Assembly: GCF_023715605.1 (NCBI RefSeq)
Contig: NZ_JAMBOL010000001.1
Coordinates: 434,001-498,000, forward strand
Direction: 5' to 3'
DNA: 64,000 nucleotides
Origin: Halalkalibacter oceani
Lineage (GTDB): Bacteria; Bacillota; Bacilli; Bacillales; Bacillaceae_D
Position numbers and translations under genes: made by a program. This document shows, in pieces, positions 7,479 through 15,876 of the stretch. The notes beneath the pieces were generated by a model, which did no database searches, was not told the origin of the DNA, and worked only from the letters and a program-made list of their open reading frames with translations. How positions within the stretch are numbered: the first letter of the stretch is position 1; the number at the start of each line of letters is the position of its first letter.

Positions 7479-8771
7479 GTGAAAAAATCGCTTATTTCAA
7501 AAGTCATTGGAGATGTGGAATTAACAAGAGATTTGACAATCTTATTATTGATCGGCGGTCTCTATGCGTTGAGTGTCGCCTTATCAAATACATTTGTAAA
7601 TGTTTACCTTTGGAAGCAATCGGGTCAATTTATTGATCTGGCTCTCTACAATTTGGCTGCGGTTATTTTGCAGCCAATTACTTTTATTCTTGCCGGAAGA
7701 TGGGCGAAACGGATTGATCGCGTGATCGTGCTAAGGCTCGGTGTCATTTCTCTATCCAGCTTTTACTGTACGGTGCTGCTTTTGGGAGATAATGCAAACC
7801 GCTTTCTGCTCGTGCTGGGCGCCATTTTGGGCATCGGCTTTGGCTGTTACTGGCTGGCGTTTAATGTGCTGACCTTTGAAATTACAGAGCCGGACACGAG
7901 AGATTTCTTTAACGGTTTCCTCGGATTGCTAACGTCCTTTGCCGGGATGATCGGGCCGATTGTATCCGGACTCGTGATCACCAGAATGGAAAAGTTCGCC
8001 GGTTACACGGTGATGTTCTCGATTTCACTTTCGCTCTTTGTCGTCGCCGTGCTGCTCAGCTTCATGCTACAGCGAAGATCGGCGGAGGGGAGGTTCTATT
8101 TTCGCCGCATTCTCGAGGAACGAAAAAGCAATATTAACTGGCGGCGCGTTCTTCATGCCCACTTTTTTCAGGGGCTGCGTGAAGGGACGTTTGTTTTTGT
8201 GATCGTTGTCTGGGTATACATAGCAACAGGCAGTGAGCTGGCGATTGGAACATACGGGCTCGTCGCCTCTGCTGTCCAGTTTGTCGGCTATTATACGGTG
8301 ACACGATTGGTGAAATCCCATTTTCGCAAAACCTCGATTCTGATTGGCGGAACGATTTTATATGCCGCTATTTTCTTAATTGTGTTCGACCTTTCGTTTG
8401 CCAAGTTAATCATGTATGGGATTGTCATTTCCATTGCCTATCCGATGCTGCTCGTGCCGTATGTTTCTTTAACTTATGATGTCATCGGCAAAAGCTGGCG
8501 GGCGGCGGAGATGCGAATTGAATATATCGTCGTCCGTGAATTGTTTTTAAATAGCGGGCGTATTCTTTCGGTGCTGACGTTTATTTTCACGATTACGTTC
8601 TTTCCCGAAGATAAAGCGATTCCAATTCTTCTGATGCTGCTTGGAGGCGGCCACTTTCTGATTTATTTTTTCGTCAGGGGAATCCGTTTTCAAGAAGAAA
8701 AAGGAGGGGAAAGCTACAGCTTTGCCAGACAGGAAAAAGGGGAAGGCGACACAGGCGAGACATCCGTCTAA
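7479..8771 (+). CDS. yqgE: MFS transporter, YqgE-like
   Basis: The 430-residue protein is almost wholly hydrophobic, with about 12 predicted membrane spans and a basic loop (GRWAKRIDR) after the second or third span, typical of the major facilitator superfamily. The substrate is unknown. Its place between sodA and pbpA is that of B. subtilis yqgE. The GTG at 7479 is preferred because a GAGGGTGG stretch lies upstream; an in-frame ATG at 7461 lacks a ribosome site. The last ~35 residues are hydrophilic and rich in Glu, Gly and Lys, a likely cytoplasmic tail. Confidence 0.8.
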   Translation: MKKSLISKVIGDVELTRDLTILLLIGGLYALSVALSNTFVNVYLWKQSGQFIDLALYNLAAVILQPITFILAGRWAKRIDRVIVLRLGVISLSSFYCTVLLLGDNANRFLLVLGAILGIGFGCYWLAFNVLTFEITEPDTRDFFNGFLGLLTSFAGMIGPIVSGLVITRMEKFAGYTVMFSISLSLFVVAVLLSFMLQRRSAEGRFYFRRILEERKSNINWRRVLHAHFFQGLREGTFVFVIVVWVYIATGSELAIGTYGLVASAVQFVGYYTVTRLVKSHFRKTSILIGGTILYAAIFLIVFDLSFAKLIMYGIVISIAYPMLLVPYVSLTYDVIGKSWRAAEMRIEYIVVRELFLNSGRILSVLTFIFTITFFPEDKAIPILLMLLGGGHFLIYFFVRGIRFQEEKGGESYSFARQEKGEGDTGETSV

Positions 8772-8787
8772 GCGAAAAAGGTTCGCT

Positions 8788-8815
8788 TTGACAAAGAGCG
8801 CTGATATGATATAAT
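8788..8815 (+). promoter_or_regulatory. Strong promoter of the structured RNA before pbpA
   Basis: TTGACA (8788-8793), 16-nt spacer, and a perfect TATAAT (8810-8815) with the extended TG two bases before it. Both boxes match consensus, as expected for an abundant RNA. Confidence 0.85.
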
Positions 8816-8821
8816 AAGCTT

Positions 8822-9052
8822 ACAAATAAACGAAGCTTGCCTGCCGTGTTAGTCAGCTTCTCCTTGTTTCGAACCTTGCATTTTTTCAGGGAGTTCTACA
8901 TTGAGTCTCTGCCAACATGCCAGCATTGTTCTGGACGTTGAACGGGAATCTGCGAACACCCACCTACGAGAGTAGGTTCATGAAACAACTGAAGCAACGG
9001 CATACGCGGGTTATGAATGCGAATGTTTCTAGGCACCTCTTGTAGGTGCCTA
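8822..9052 (+). ncRNA. Structured non-coding RNA, possibly 6S RNA
   Basis: No reading frame fits between yqgE and pbpA, yet a near-perfect promoter starts here. Paired segments seen: TGCCGT (8844 region) with ACGGCA (8998 region); TTGTTTC-AACC with GGTT-GAAACAA nested inside; a small ACCTAC-gaga-GTAGGT hairpin on the 3' side; and a TAGGCACCT/AGGTGCCTA hairpin at 9030-9052 as the probable end. A rod closed at both ends with an unpaired middle and a 3'-side mini-hairpin is the outline of 6S RNA. It could instead be a long 5' leader of pbpA. The class is an inference; both ends are approximate. Confidence 0.6.
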
Positions 9053-9104
9053 TTCTAATGTATTTTACATAGAAACGTTAGGTGAACAGGGAGGAGGAGA
9101 GGCT

Positions 9105-11195
9105 GTGAGCAAAGCGCGACCAAAGAAGAAGCATCATTTACCGGCGCGGCTGAATGTGCTGTTTTTCGCCGTTTTCATTCTTTTTTCGGCCTTGATTTTA
9201 AGGCTTGGGATGGTGCAGATTGTCCAGGGAGAAGAATTCGTGAAGGAGCTTGAGCGGACAAGCAATACGACGGCGCGAATTGACGCCCCGAGAGGGTTGA
9301 TGTATGACCGTTACGGAAATGTCGTCGTCGATAATGAGCTTGAATTATCCGTTACCTATACGAATCCGTCCAGAGCGACAAGCAGCACCCATATGCTTGA
9401 AGTCGCCACTGAGCTTGAAAAGTTAATTGATGTCGAGACGGACAGTGTTACAGATCGTGATAAGCAGGACTATATTCTTCTGACTATGACGGAGGAAGAA
9501 CGCTATGAGCTTATGTCGAAGGAAGAGCGGGCTCAATTCGATGATCCTTCCGAGGAATACCGGGCCGAGGTGGATCGGGTGCCGGAGTCGGCGATTAACA
9601 GCCTTTCTGAGCAGGATTTGCGAATTTTGGCGATTTATCGTGAAATGGCTCGCGGATATGCCAACTCTCCGCAGCGAATTAAGCGCGGTATAACCGAGGA
9701 AGAGGCGCACCGCCTCAGTGAAAATCTTGACCGTCTACCCGGAGTCGACATTTTGCGTGACTCACGGCGGTCCTATGTCTACGGTGATTCGTTCCGCAGT
9801 CTTTTTGGCTCAACAGGCCCGATCCCGCGGGAGCATTTGGACTATTATTTGTCGCGCGGATACGAGCGCTCGGATTATGTCGGCACGAGCTTTTTAGAAG
9901 AGCAATATGAGGATGTACTCCGTGGACAAAAGGCGGTGATGGAAAGCATCACGACCTCGCACGGAAGCCAGACCGTTGAACGTTCGGTTAATGAAAAGCT
10001 CGGTCAGCGTGGAAATGACCTTGTGCTCGCACTCGATATGGAGCTCCAGCAAAAGGTCGAGGAAAGCATTGAAGAGGAAATGCGCCTTGCCGGAAATTCC
10101 TTTATTCTTGACCGTTCGGCCTACGCCGTTATGATGGATCCACGCACGGGCGATATTCTGGCCATGGCCGGTTTTAATGATCCTGCCGGACAGGACAGCG
10201 GCAATTATTCCGACCATATCGGCAATGTCACTAAGGCTTTTGCAATGGGTTCAGCTGTTAAGGCAGCCTCGGTTTTAACCGGTTTTCAAACCGGCGTTAC
10301 TTGGCCGGGAAATTCGTTCTATGATCGGCCGATCGATCTTCCGGGAACGCCGATCAAGAGATCATACGTCCCGGGCGGCTTCGGCTGGGTCGATGACAGA
10401 AAAGCGCTGGAGGTGTCCTCAAACGTTTATATGTTTGAAATCGCGATGCTGATGGCCGGCTGTCATTACCCGAATAATTGTAACTGGAACAGAAATTCGA
10501 TTAATGCCGCGTATGATGAGGCCCGCTTTAATTTCAGCCAGTTCGGGCTAGGAACAGAGACAGGCATTGATCTGCCTTCGACCGCGCTCGGAGTGGACGG
10601 AGGCTATCAGGCGGGGGGAAACCTGCTTGACTTGATGATCGGCCAGTTTGATACGTATACACCATTGCAGCTTGCTCAATATATTTCGACGATTGCCAAC
10701 GACGGCTACCGGATGAAGCCGAGACTCGTCAGAGAAATTCGCGAGCCTGTCTCCGATAAGGATGAACAGGGGGCGGTCGTCCAAAAATTTGAGCCGACCG
10801 TCCTGAACCGGATTGATATGAGCGATGCCCATATTCAGCGTGTCCAGCAGGGCTTGCGTGATGTCGTAACCGGAACACGAGGAACGGCGCGTTCACGCTT
10901 TATTGACCGGCCATATCAGCTTGCTGCTAAGACAGGGACAGCTCAGGTAACGGTGAACGAAGTCGAGGGAAATAACCAGACGTTCGTCGGCTATGCTCCA
11001 TTTGACAATCCGGAGGTGGCATTTGCCGTTGTCGTTCCTAACGTCAAGCTTGAGTCACGAGGGGGAAGACAAGGTATGGCGCAAAATATTGCCCAGCGGA
11101 TGCTCGATGCATATTTTGATATGAAGGAAGAGCGAAATGGTCCGGAAATGGTCGACAGCCCTGTACTCGAAGATCCGGATACGGAAGAAAACTAA
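9105..11195 (+). CDS. pbpA: Elongasome transpeptidase PBP2 (class B)
   Basis: The 696-residue class B penicillin-binding protein has a short basic start, one membrane span (residues ~17-37), a PBP dimer domain and a C-terminal transpeptidase. It cross-links lateral-wall peptidoglycan with the Rod complex. Active-site motifs are S383-A-V-K386, SSN (in VSSNVYMFE) and KTG (in AAKTGTAQV). Order yqgE-pbpA matches B. subtilis. The GTG start follows GGAGGAGGAG. A close paralogue lies at 45001-47007 under probable beta-lactam control. The sensitive housekeeping copy is presumably this one. Confidence 0.93.
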   Translation: MSKARPKKKHHLPARLNVLFFAVFILFSALILRLGMVQIVQGEEFVKELERTSNTTARIDAPRGLMYDRYGNVVVDNELELSVTYTNPSRATSSTHMLEVATELEKLIDVETDSVTDRDKQDYILLTMTEEERYELMSKEERAQFDDPSEEYRAEVDRVPESAINSLSEQDLRILAIYREMARGYANSPQRIKRGITEEEAHRLSENLDRLPGVDILRDSRRSYVYGDSFRSLFGSTGPIPREHLDYYLSRGYERSDYVGTSFLEEQYEDVLRGQKAVMESITTSHGSQTVERSVNEKLGQRGNDLVLALDMELQQKVEESIEEEMRLAGNSFILDRSAYAVMMDPRTGDILAMAGFNDPAGQDSGNYSDHIGNVTKAFAMGSAVKAASVLTGFQTGVTWPGNSFYDRPIDLPGTPIKRSYVPGGFGWVDDRKALEVSSNVYMFEIAMLMAGCHYPNNCNWNRNSINAAYDEARFNFSQFGLGTETGIDLPSTALGVDGGYQAGGNLLDLMIGQFDTYTPLQLAQYISTIANDGYRMKPRLVREIREPVSDKDEQGAVVQKFEPTVLNRIDMSDAHIQRVQQGLRDVVTGTRGTARSRFIDRPYQLAAKTGTAQVTVNEVEGNNQTFVGYAPFDNPEVAFAVVVPNVKLESRGGRQGMAQNIAQRMLDAYFDMKEERNGPEMVDSPVLEDPDTEEN

Positions 11196-11269
11196 GAATA
11201 GTGCGGATTGGTGTTAAAGGTGAGCGCAGAAGGGTGTCTTTCTTCCTGCTTAACGAAATCTGCTCAAGG

Positions 11270-11318
11270 CAAAAGGCCTGTCTCCAGGAAAACGATCCTT
11301 GCGAGACCGGCCTTTTTT
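11270..11318 (+). terminator. Terminator after pbpA
   Basis: AAAAGGCC-GTCTC pairs with GAGAC-GGCCTTTTTT, ending in a T6 run. Confidence 0.85.
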
Positions 11319-11347
11319 ATGCGCTGGAAGCAGCCAGGCTTTTTCAA

Positions 11348-11812
11348 TTACGTAATCACTGCGATGATTTCTTCCACCGTCATCTCACTGCTCAGAAGAA
11401 ATTGCCCGGTGCGAATCGACTGGGTCAGTCCATTGCTCTGGAGGTATTCAAGAAAAGGCTCGACTTCCTCGATAATTTGACCGGCTGCGAGCTGTTCGGC
11501 TACTTGATGACTCGTCATTCCGGATGAAATCGTCAGCACCATTTGATAGATGATTTGCTGTTCTTCTTGCCCATCTTCCGGCTGTTCAGTGGCGGAGGCT
11601 GCTTCGTCCCGCACAGCCTCAAGTTCAGCCTCTGTCAGCACCGCATAGCCTGCAGCCGTCAGTCGCGTCATCATTTCTTCTGTCGACAGCTCGATCATCT
11701 CAGGCGATGATTCTTCAGCCGTATGATGTGAATAGTAATAGGTTCCGCCGAGGATCGCCGTAGCCAAAAATAACCCGCCCGCAAAGCTTTGAAGCCCTTT
11801 GTGGCCCATCAC
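11348..11812 (-). CDS. Membrane-anchored protein with MltG-like C-terminal segment
   Basis: The 154-residue product has one N-terminal membrane span (residues ~10-27), an acidic linker, and a C-terminal ~75 residues (TISSGMTSHQVAEQL...GQFLLSSEMTVEEIIAVIT). The latter resembles the small LysM-like subdomain of MltG endolytic transglycosylases. The catalytic MltG domain is missing, so it may only bind or position something at the wall. It overlaps the upstream gene by four bases, so the two are probably co-translated. B. subtilis has a comparable pair (yqzC/yqzD) downstream of pbpA; equivalence is by position and not certain. Confidence 0.6.
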   Translation of the reverse strand: MMGHKGLQSFAGGLFLATAILGGTYYYSHHTAEESSPEMIELSTEEMMTRLTAAGYAVLTEAELEAVRDEAASATEQPEDGQEEQQIIYQMVLTISSGMTSHQVAEQLAAGQIIEEVEPFLEYLQSNGLTQSIRTGQFLLSSEMTVEEIIAVIT

Positions 11813-12171
11813 TGTCCACCTTCCTTCTCCGCCTGCAAATAAGGGATGAGAAGCCGTTCGACTTCATCAGCGGTCAGTCCGGTCGCTGTGGCGATCTCTT
11901 CACTTGACATTTCTTGCTCATAAAGGGCAATGACCTCCTGCATCAGCTGATGAGAGCGGGATTTTTTCTGAAATGGTGAGCGCTGCTGGCTGATCAGCAA
12001 TTCGTCTTCGAGCACGGCGAGCCGTTTTTTGATCTGATACATGTCCTGCAGGTGGGTAAGCGATAACGTCTCAAGCTCCTGTTCTAGCTTCTTGCTGCTG
12101 TCTTTTCGAAAAAACGACAGTAAAAATAAAACAATCGCCAGTGAAAATAAAATGATAATGGCAACCTCCAT
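11809..12171 (-). CDS. Small membrane-anchored helical protein with HTH-like C-terminus
   Basis: 120 residues: an N-terminal membrane span (residues ~3-20), a charged coiled-coil-like stretch (about 25-60), then residues ~75-115 with an EEIATATGLTADEVERLL segment that looks like a helix-turn-helix. The ATG at 12171 is chosen over a TTG two codons earlier because AGAGGG lies six bases upstream. It is coupled to the MltG-like gene by a four-base overlap. The function is unknown; a membrane-tethered DNA- or protein-binding factor is one reading. Confidence 0.55.
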   Translation of the reverse strand: MEVAIIILFSLAIVLFLLSFFRKDSSKKLEQELETLSLTHLQDMYQIKKRLAVLEDELLISQQRSPFQKKSRSHQLMQEVIALYEQEMSSEEIATATGLTADEVERLLIPYLQAEKEGGQ

Positions 12172-12391
12172 AAGCAACCCTCTCTTTCGACAAAACTCAT
12201 GCTTTTCATTATACCTCCACTTCCGACTTCTTTACTAGACTTTTCAGCAAGGAAGCTTGTGCGATGCCGATCTTCAACGTTCGACAGCATCGTAACGACA
12301 AGAAAGCTTAGCGAAAAAAGACGAACGATTTTTTTCAGCGAATAAAAAGAGCAGTGACGCAACTTTGACAAAAAGAGACAAAAACGTCTGC

Positions 12392-12420
12392 TTGTTCCAA
12401 ATGTTGGCTGAATGTATGAT
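12392..12420 (+). promoter_or_regulatory. Probable promoter of the glucan cluster
   Basis: TTGTTC (12392-12397), 17-nt spacer and TATGAT (12415-12420), 36 bases before the DUF4912 start. The opposite direction serves the gene pair ending at 11348. Confidence 0.5.
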
Positions 12421-12455
12421 AAAACCAAAGCGAATCGGCAGGGAGGGAATGGAAG

Positions 12456-13067
12456 ATGAAGTCAGAGATCGTCATGCTGCGCCGCAGAGGTCACTCTTTT
12501 CAAAGAATTGCGAGAGAACTGAATACGACCGTCGGCCAGGTTCGATCGTGTTGGCAAAACGCGCAGGATCAATGTACTGGTTCGGCGGTACCCGCTATCC
12601 CGACAGAGGAAGAGAGAGATGAAATCACACTCCTTGCTGAAGGGCCGCATGTCATCTATGCCTACTGGGAAATAAGTGAAATGCTAAGAAATATGAGCGA
12701 ACAGCATATAAGGCAGCCATGGGCGAAGCAGCAGAAGTATTTACGGATATATGATTGTACCGACGTGCTTTTTGATGGACATAATGCCCATTACGAACAG
12801 GATATACCGCTGCCGGAAATGACGAATAACTGGTTTATTCGCGGGATGAAAGAAAACCGTTCCTATATTGTCGATTTCGGCATCTGGACGAGGGAAGGGA
12901 CATTTTTCACCTTGCTTCGTTCCAATGCGATCGGTACAGCGCGCTGTCAGCCGCCCGATGCCGGCCAATATTCGGAAGCTGTCGAGCAATGGAAGAACGG
13001 CAGCGCCGAAGAGCCGAGCTGGCTTGAACAGTTTTGTGCGTATTCTTATTACGAGGTTATTCGATAG
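12456..13067 (+). CDS. DUF4912 domain protein
   Basis: The 203-residue cytoplasmic protein starts with a basic, HTH-like segment (RRRGHSFQRIARELNTTVGQVRS). It continues as a beta-rich DUF4912 domain with ALVA-type core (HVIYAYWEIS) and repeated aromatics (YLRIYD, WFIRGM, YIVDFGIW). DUF4912 proteins are often encoded beside GH57 branching enzymes and are thought to bind carbohydrate. That is the arrangement here: the next gene starts 10 bases downstream. The substrate is not known. Confidence 0.7.
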   Translation: MKSEIVMLRRRGHSFQRIARELNTTVGQVRSCWQNAQDQCTGSAVPAIPTEEERDEITLLAEGPHVIYAYWEISEMLRNMSEQHIRQPWAKQQKYLRIYDCTDVLFDGHNAHYEQDIPLPEMTNNWFIRGMKENRSYIVDFGIWTREGTFFTLLRSNAIGTARCQPPDAGQYSEAVEQWKNGSAEEPSWLEQFCAYSYYEVIR

Positions 13068-13077
13068 GAGGGAGTTT

Positions 13078-15873
13078 GTGAAAGAAGGGTATTTCTCACT
13101 CGTTTTACACGCTCACTTGCCTTATGTGCGCCACCGGGAGCCTGATCGTCTGGAAGAGCGCTGGCTGTTTGAAGCGTTGACAGAATCGTACATTCCCATG
13201 CTTTGGGAGCTTGAAGCTGCACAGGTTCAAGAAGCGCTGACGATTTCCATCTCACCTCCCGTGATGGAAATGCTCGCCGATCCGTTGCTGCAAACCCGCT
13301 ATGAGCAATACCTTGCGCGAACGGAAGAGCTTCTCGTTAAGGAAGCGAAGCGGACGTCCGCCACGAAGGAAGAACGCGATCTCACGTCTTTCTATCAGAA
13401 GCGATTTCAGAAGATTACGAGTTTTTATCTCCGCTGGGATAAAAACGTTCTGAACGGTTTTCGCGCCCTGCAGGATCAGAACATGATCCGTTGCATCACG
13501 AGCGCGGCAACGCATGCGTTCCTGCCATATGTCAAAACAAAAGCCGCCGTCCGCTCGCAAATTGTTGAGGCGCTCTCCTGCTTTGAGCGCCACTTCGGCC
13601 ATCGGCCAACCGGTTTCTGGCTGCCGGAATGCGCCTTTGCACCGGGGATTGATCGGATCCTTGTCGAGGAAGGTGTGCGCTATACATTCGTTGATGAGCA
13701 TGCCCTGCTCTATGCTGATCCGCAGCCGGGTAAAGGCAGCGGGGCGCCGGTCTATTCGCCGCACGGCCTTGTGCTTTTTCCGCGACATACGCGACTGTCG
13801 GGCAAAGTATGGAGCTCAACGCTCGGTTATCCCGGAGATGCTGATTATCGTGAGTTTTATCGCGATATTGCCTACGAGCGGGACGAAAGCTATATTCTGC
13901 CCTACATCCATCCGGAAGGAATTCGCATCGATACAGGCATTAAGCATAGGCGGATTACCGGACAGCAGGAAGAGAAGGCCACCTATGTACGTGAATGGGC
14001 CGAAGGAAAGGTTCACCGCCATGCCGCCGACTTTGTCGAAGCGATTCAGGCGGAGGTCGCGCAACATGGCGGCCAGTCCGATCCTCCTTATATGATGGTA
14101 ACGCCGTTTGATGCCGAATTATTTGGTCATTGGTGGTTTGAAGGGCCGGAATGGCTTGGAGCGGTGCTGCGGGCAGAACAAGCCGGCTACAGATTACTGA
14201 CAGCTGAAACGTATGTCCATCGCCATTATCGCGATTTGGAAACCGTTCATGTTTCGTTTTCGACATGGGGGAGAGAAGGCTACGGCTCGGTCTGGTTAAA
14301 TGAAAAAAATGAAATGCTGTATCGCGCTCATCACCGGATGGAACGCGATCTTGCCTCAGTCAGCGCGCTTTACCGAAAGCAGGGCGCCCTTGAAGAAAGA
14401 GCGCGTAAACAGCTTGTACGTGAATGGATGCTGGCGGTGAGCAGTGATTGGGCCTTTATCCTTGACGGTGAAACAGCTTCACAATACGCCGAAGAGCGCT
14501 TCCTGACCCATTTGCGGCGCTTCGATGAAATTAAGGAGAGACTTCAGCAGCAGACCGTAGAGGAGACATGGCTGACGAAAATTGAGGAGGACTTTCCATT
14601 TCTTGCTGATGTAAATGCTGATTTGTTCTATTCTCCTCATGATGCTTATATCGAAGAGCAGTACGGAAACCAGCAACGACAGGGGAAGCAGACGATTATG
14701 ATGCTCAGCTGGGAATTTCCGCCGCTGATTGTCGGCGGACTTGCCAGGCATGTGTTTGACCTTTCGAGAATGCTGCAGCAGGCGGGGAATGACGTTCATG
14801 TGATTACCGCTGATCTTCCCGGCTATCCTGCTTATGAGGTCAATCAGGGTGTCCATGTCCACCGGGTGAAGGGCGCTCAACCAAGAGCCGAAAGCTTCTA
14901 CGACTGGGTCGGCAGCTTAAATATCGCCATGTACGAGTACGCGCGAAAGCTCGCCCGCAACCATCCCTTTACGCTGATTCATGCTCATGATTGGCTTGTC
15001 GGTCTATGCGCAACTGCGTTAAAAGCCCGTCTCTCTCTTCCGCTGCTGGCGACGATTCATGCGACCGAGCATGGGCGCAACAACGGCATTCATACTGATT
15101 TGCAAAAGCGGATTAACGAGCAGGAACAAGAGCTGACCGCGGCCGCCGACCGCGTGATCGTTTGCAGTGAATTTATGAAGCAGGAGCTTCAAACGATTTT
15201 CAGTCTGCCGGCGGAAAAATTGACCGTCATCCCAAATGGGGTCGATCAGGCGCTGATTCGGACGGAAACCGAAAATGTCCTTGCCGGCGGGCAGCCGTTT
15301 ACGGTTTTCTCGATCGGGCGGATGGTGAAGGAAAAAGGATTTCACACCCTGCTTGAAGCAGCGGCGCTCGTGAAAGAACGCCAGCTCGATATCCGGTTTG
15401 TGATCGCCGGGAAAGGGCCACTGCTGCATGAGTATGAACAGCAGGTATTGGCGAATAACCTGGAGGAGTATATCCGCTTTCTCGGTTTCATTTGTGATGA
15501 GGAACGGAATGAGTGGTTGCAGCGCTGTGATGCGGCGGTATTCCCAAGCTTGTATGAGCCATTTGGCATCGTCGCACTTGAGGCAATGGCAGCAGGCGTC
15601 GCGACAATTGTTGCTGAGACCGGGGGTCTGGCGACAATCATAGCCGATCAGATAAATGGGTTAACGTTTCGTCCTGAAGACGCCGAAGGCCTGTTGACAG
15701 AAGTTCTTGATCTATACAGCAATCCCGGAAAAAGAGAGAGGCTGGCTGCGCAGGCAAGACAGGATGTGCAAACGACGTACAGCTGGCCGGCGATCGCCAG
15801 GCAAACGGAAGAGGAATATTCACGATGCTATACGGAAAAGGATGACGGACTGAAGATCGAAAAGGAGGCTTGA
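13078..15873 (+). CDS. GH57 alpha-glucan branching domain fused to GT4 glycosyltransferase
   Basis: One 931-residue polypeptide carries two enzymes. Residues 1-~530 are a GH57/DUF1957 1,4-alpha-glucan branching type domain, with start motif LVLHAHLPYVRH, catalytic Glu184 in GFWLPECAF, and Asp345 in TPFDAELFGHWWF. Residues ~539-920 are a GT4/glycogen-synthase-like transferase, with WEFPPLIVGGLARHV, VIPNGVD, SIGRMVKEKGF and EPFGIVALEAMA. It would extend and branch an alpha-glucan from a nucleotide sugar. The GTG start at 13078 follows TAGGAGGG. It is flanked by DUF4912 and nucleotidyltransferase genes in one probable operon (3-base gap downstream). Which sugar donor it uses is open. Confidence 0.87.
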   Translation: MKEGYFSLVLHAHLPYVRHREPDRLEERWLFEALTESYIPMLWELEAAQVQEALTISISPPVMEMLADPLLQTRYEQYLARTEELLVKEAKRTSATKEERDLTSFYQKRFQKITSFYLRWDKNVLNGFRALQDQNMIRCITSAATHAFLPYVKTKAAVRSQIVEALSCFERHFGHRPTGFWLPECAFAPGIDRILVEEGVRYTFVDEHALLYADPQPGKGSGAPVYSPHGLVLFPRHTRLSGKVWSSTLGYPGDADYREFYRDIAYERDESYILPYIHPEGIRIDTGIKHRRITGQQEEKATYVREWAEGKVHRHAADFVEAIQAEVAQHGGQSDPPYMMVTPFDAELFGHWWFEGPEWLGAVLRAEQAGYRLLTAETYVHRHYRDLETVHVSFSTWGREGYGSVWLNEKNEMLYRAHHRMERDLASVSALYRKQGALEERARKQLVREWMLAVSSDWAFILDGETASQYAEERFLTHLRRFDEIKERLQQQTVEETWLTKIEEDFPFLADVNADLFYSPHDAYIEEQYGNQQRQGKQTIMMLSWEFPPLIVGGLARHVFDLSRMLQQAGNDVHVITADLPGYPAYEVNQGVHVHRVKGAQPRAESFYDWVGSLNIAMYEYARKLARNHPFTLIHAHDWLVGLCATALKARLSLPLLATIHATEHGRNNGIHTDLQKRINEQEQELTAAADRVIVCSEFMKQELQTIFSLPAEKLTVIPNGVDQALIRTETENVLAGGQPFTVFSIGRMVKEKGFHTLLEAAALVKERQLDIRFVIAGKGPLLHEYEQQVLANNLEEYIRFLGFICDEERNEWLQRCDAAVFPSLYEPFGIVALEAMAAGVATIVAETGGLATIIADQINGLTFRPEDAEGLLTEVLDLYSNPGKRERLAAQARQDVQTTYSWPAIARQTEEEYSRCYTEKDDGLKIEKEA

Positions 15874-15876
15874 TCG

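Noticed and set aside
12868-13077. 70-codon upstream extension of the GH57-GT4 protein
   Set aside because: It lies wholly inside the DUF4912 gene in another frame; the GTG at 13078 has TAGGAGGG.
13252-13819. Long minus-strand frames opposite the GH57 domain (and similar ones opposite thiE, thiG and other genes)
   Set aside because: They mirror the codon bias of the sense gene, lack ribosome sites and resemble no protein family.
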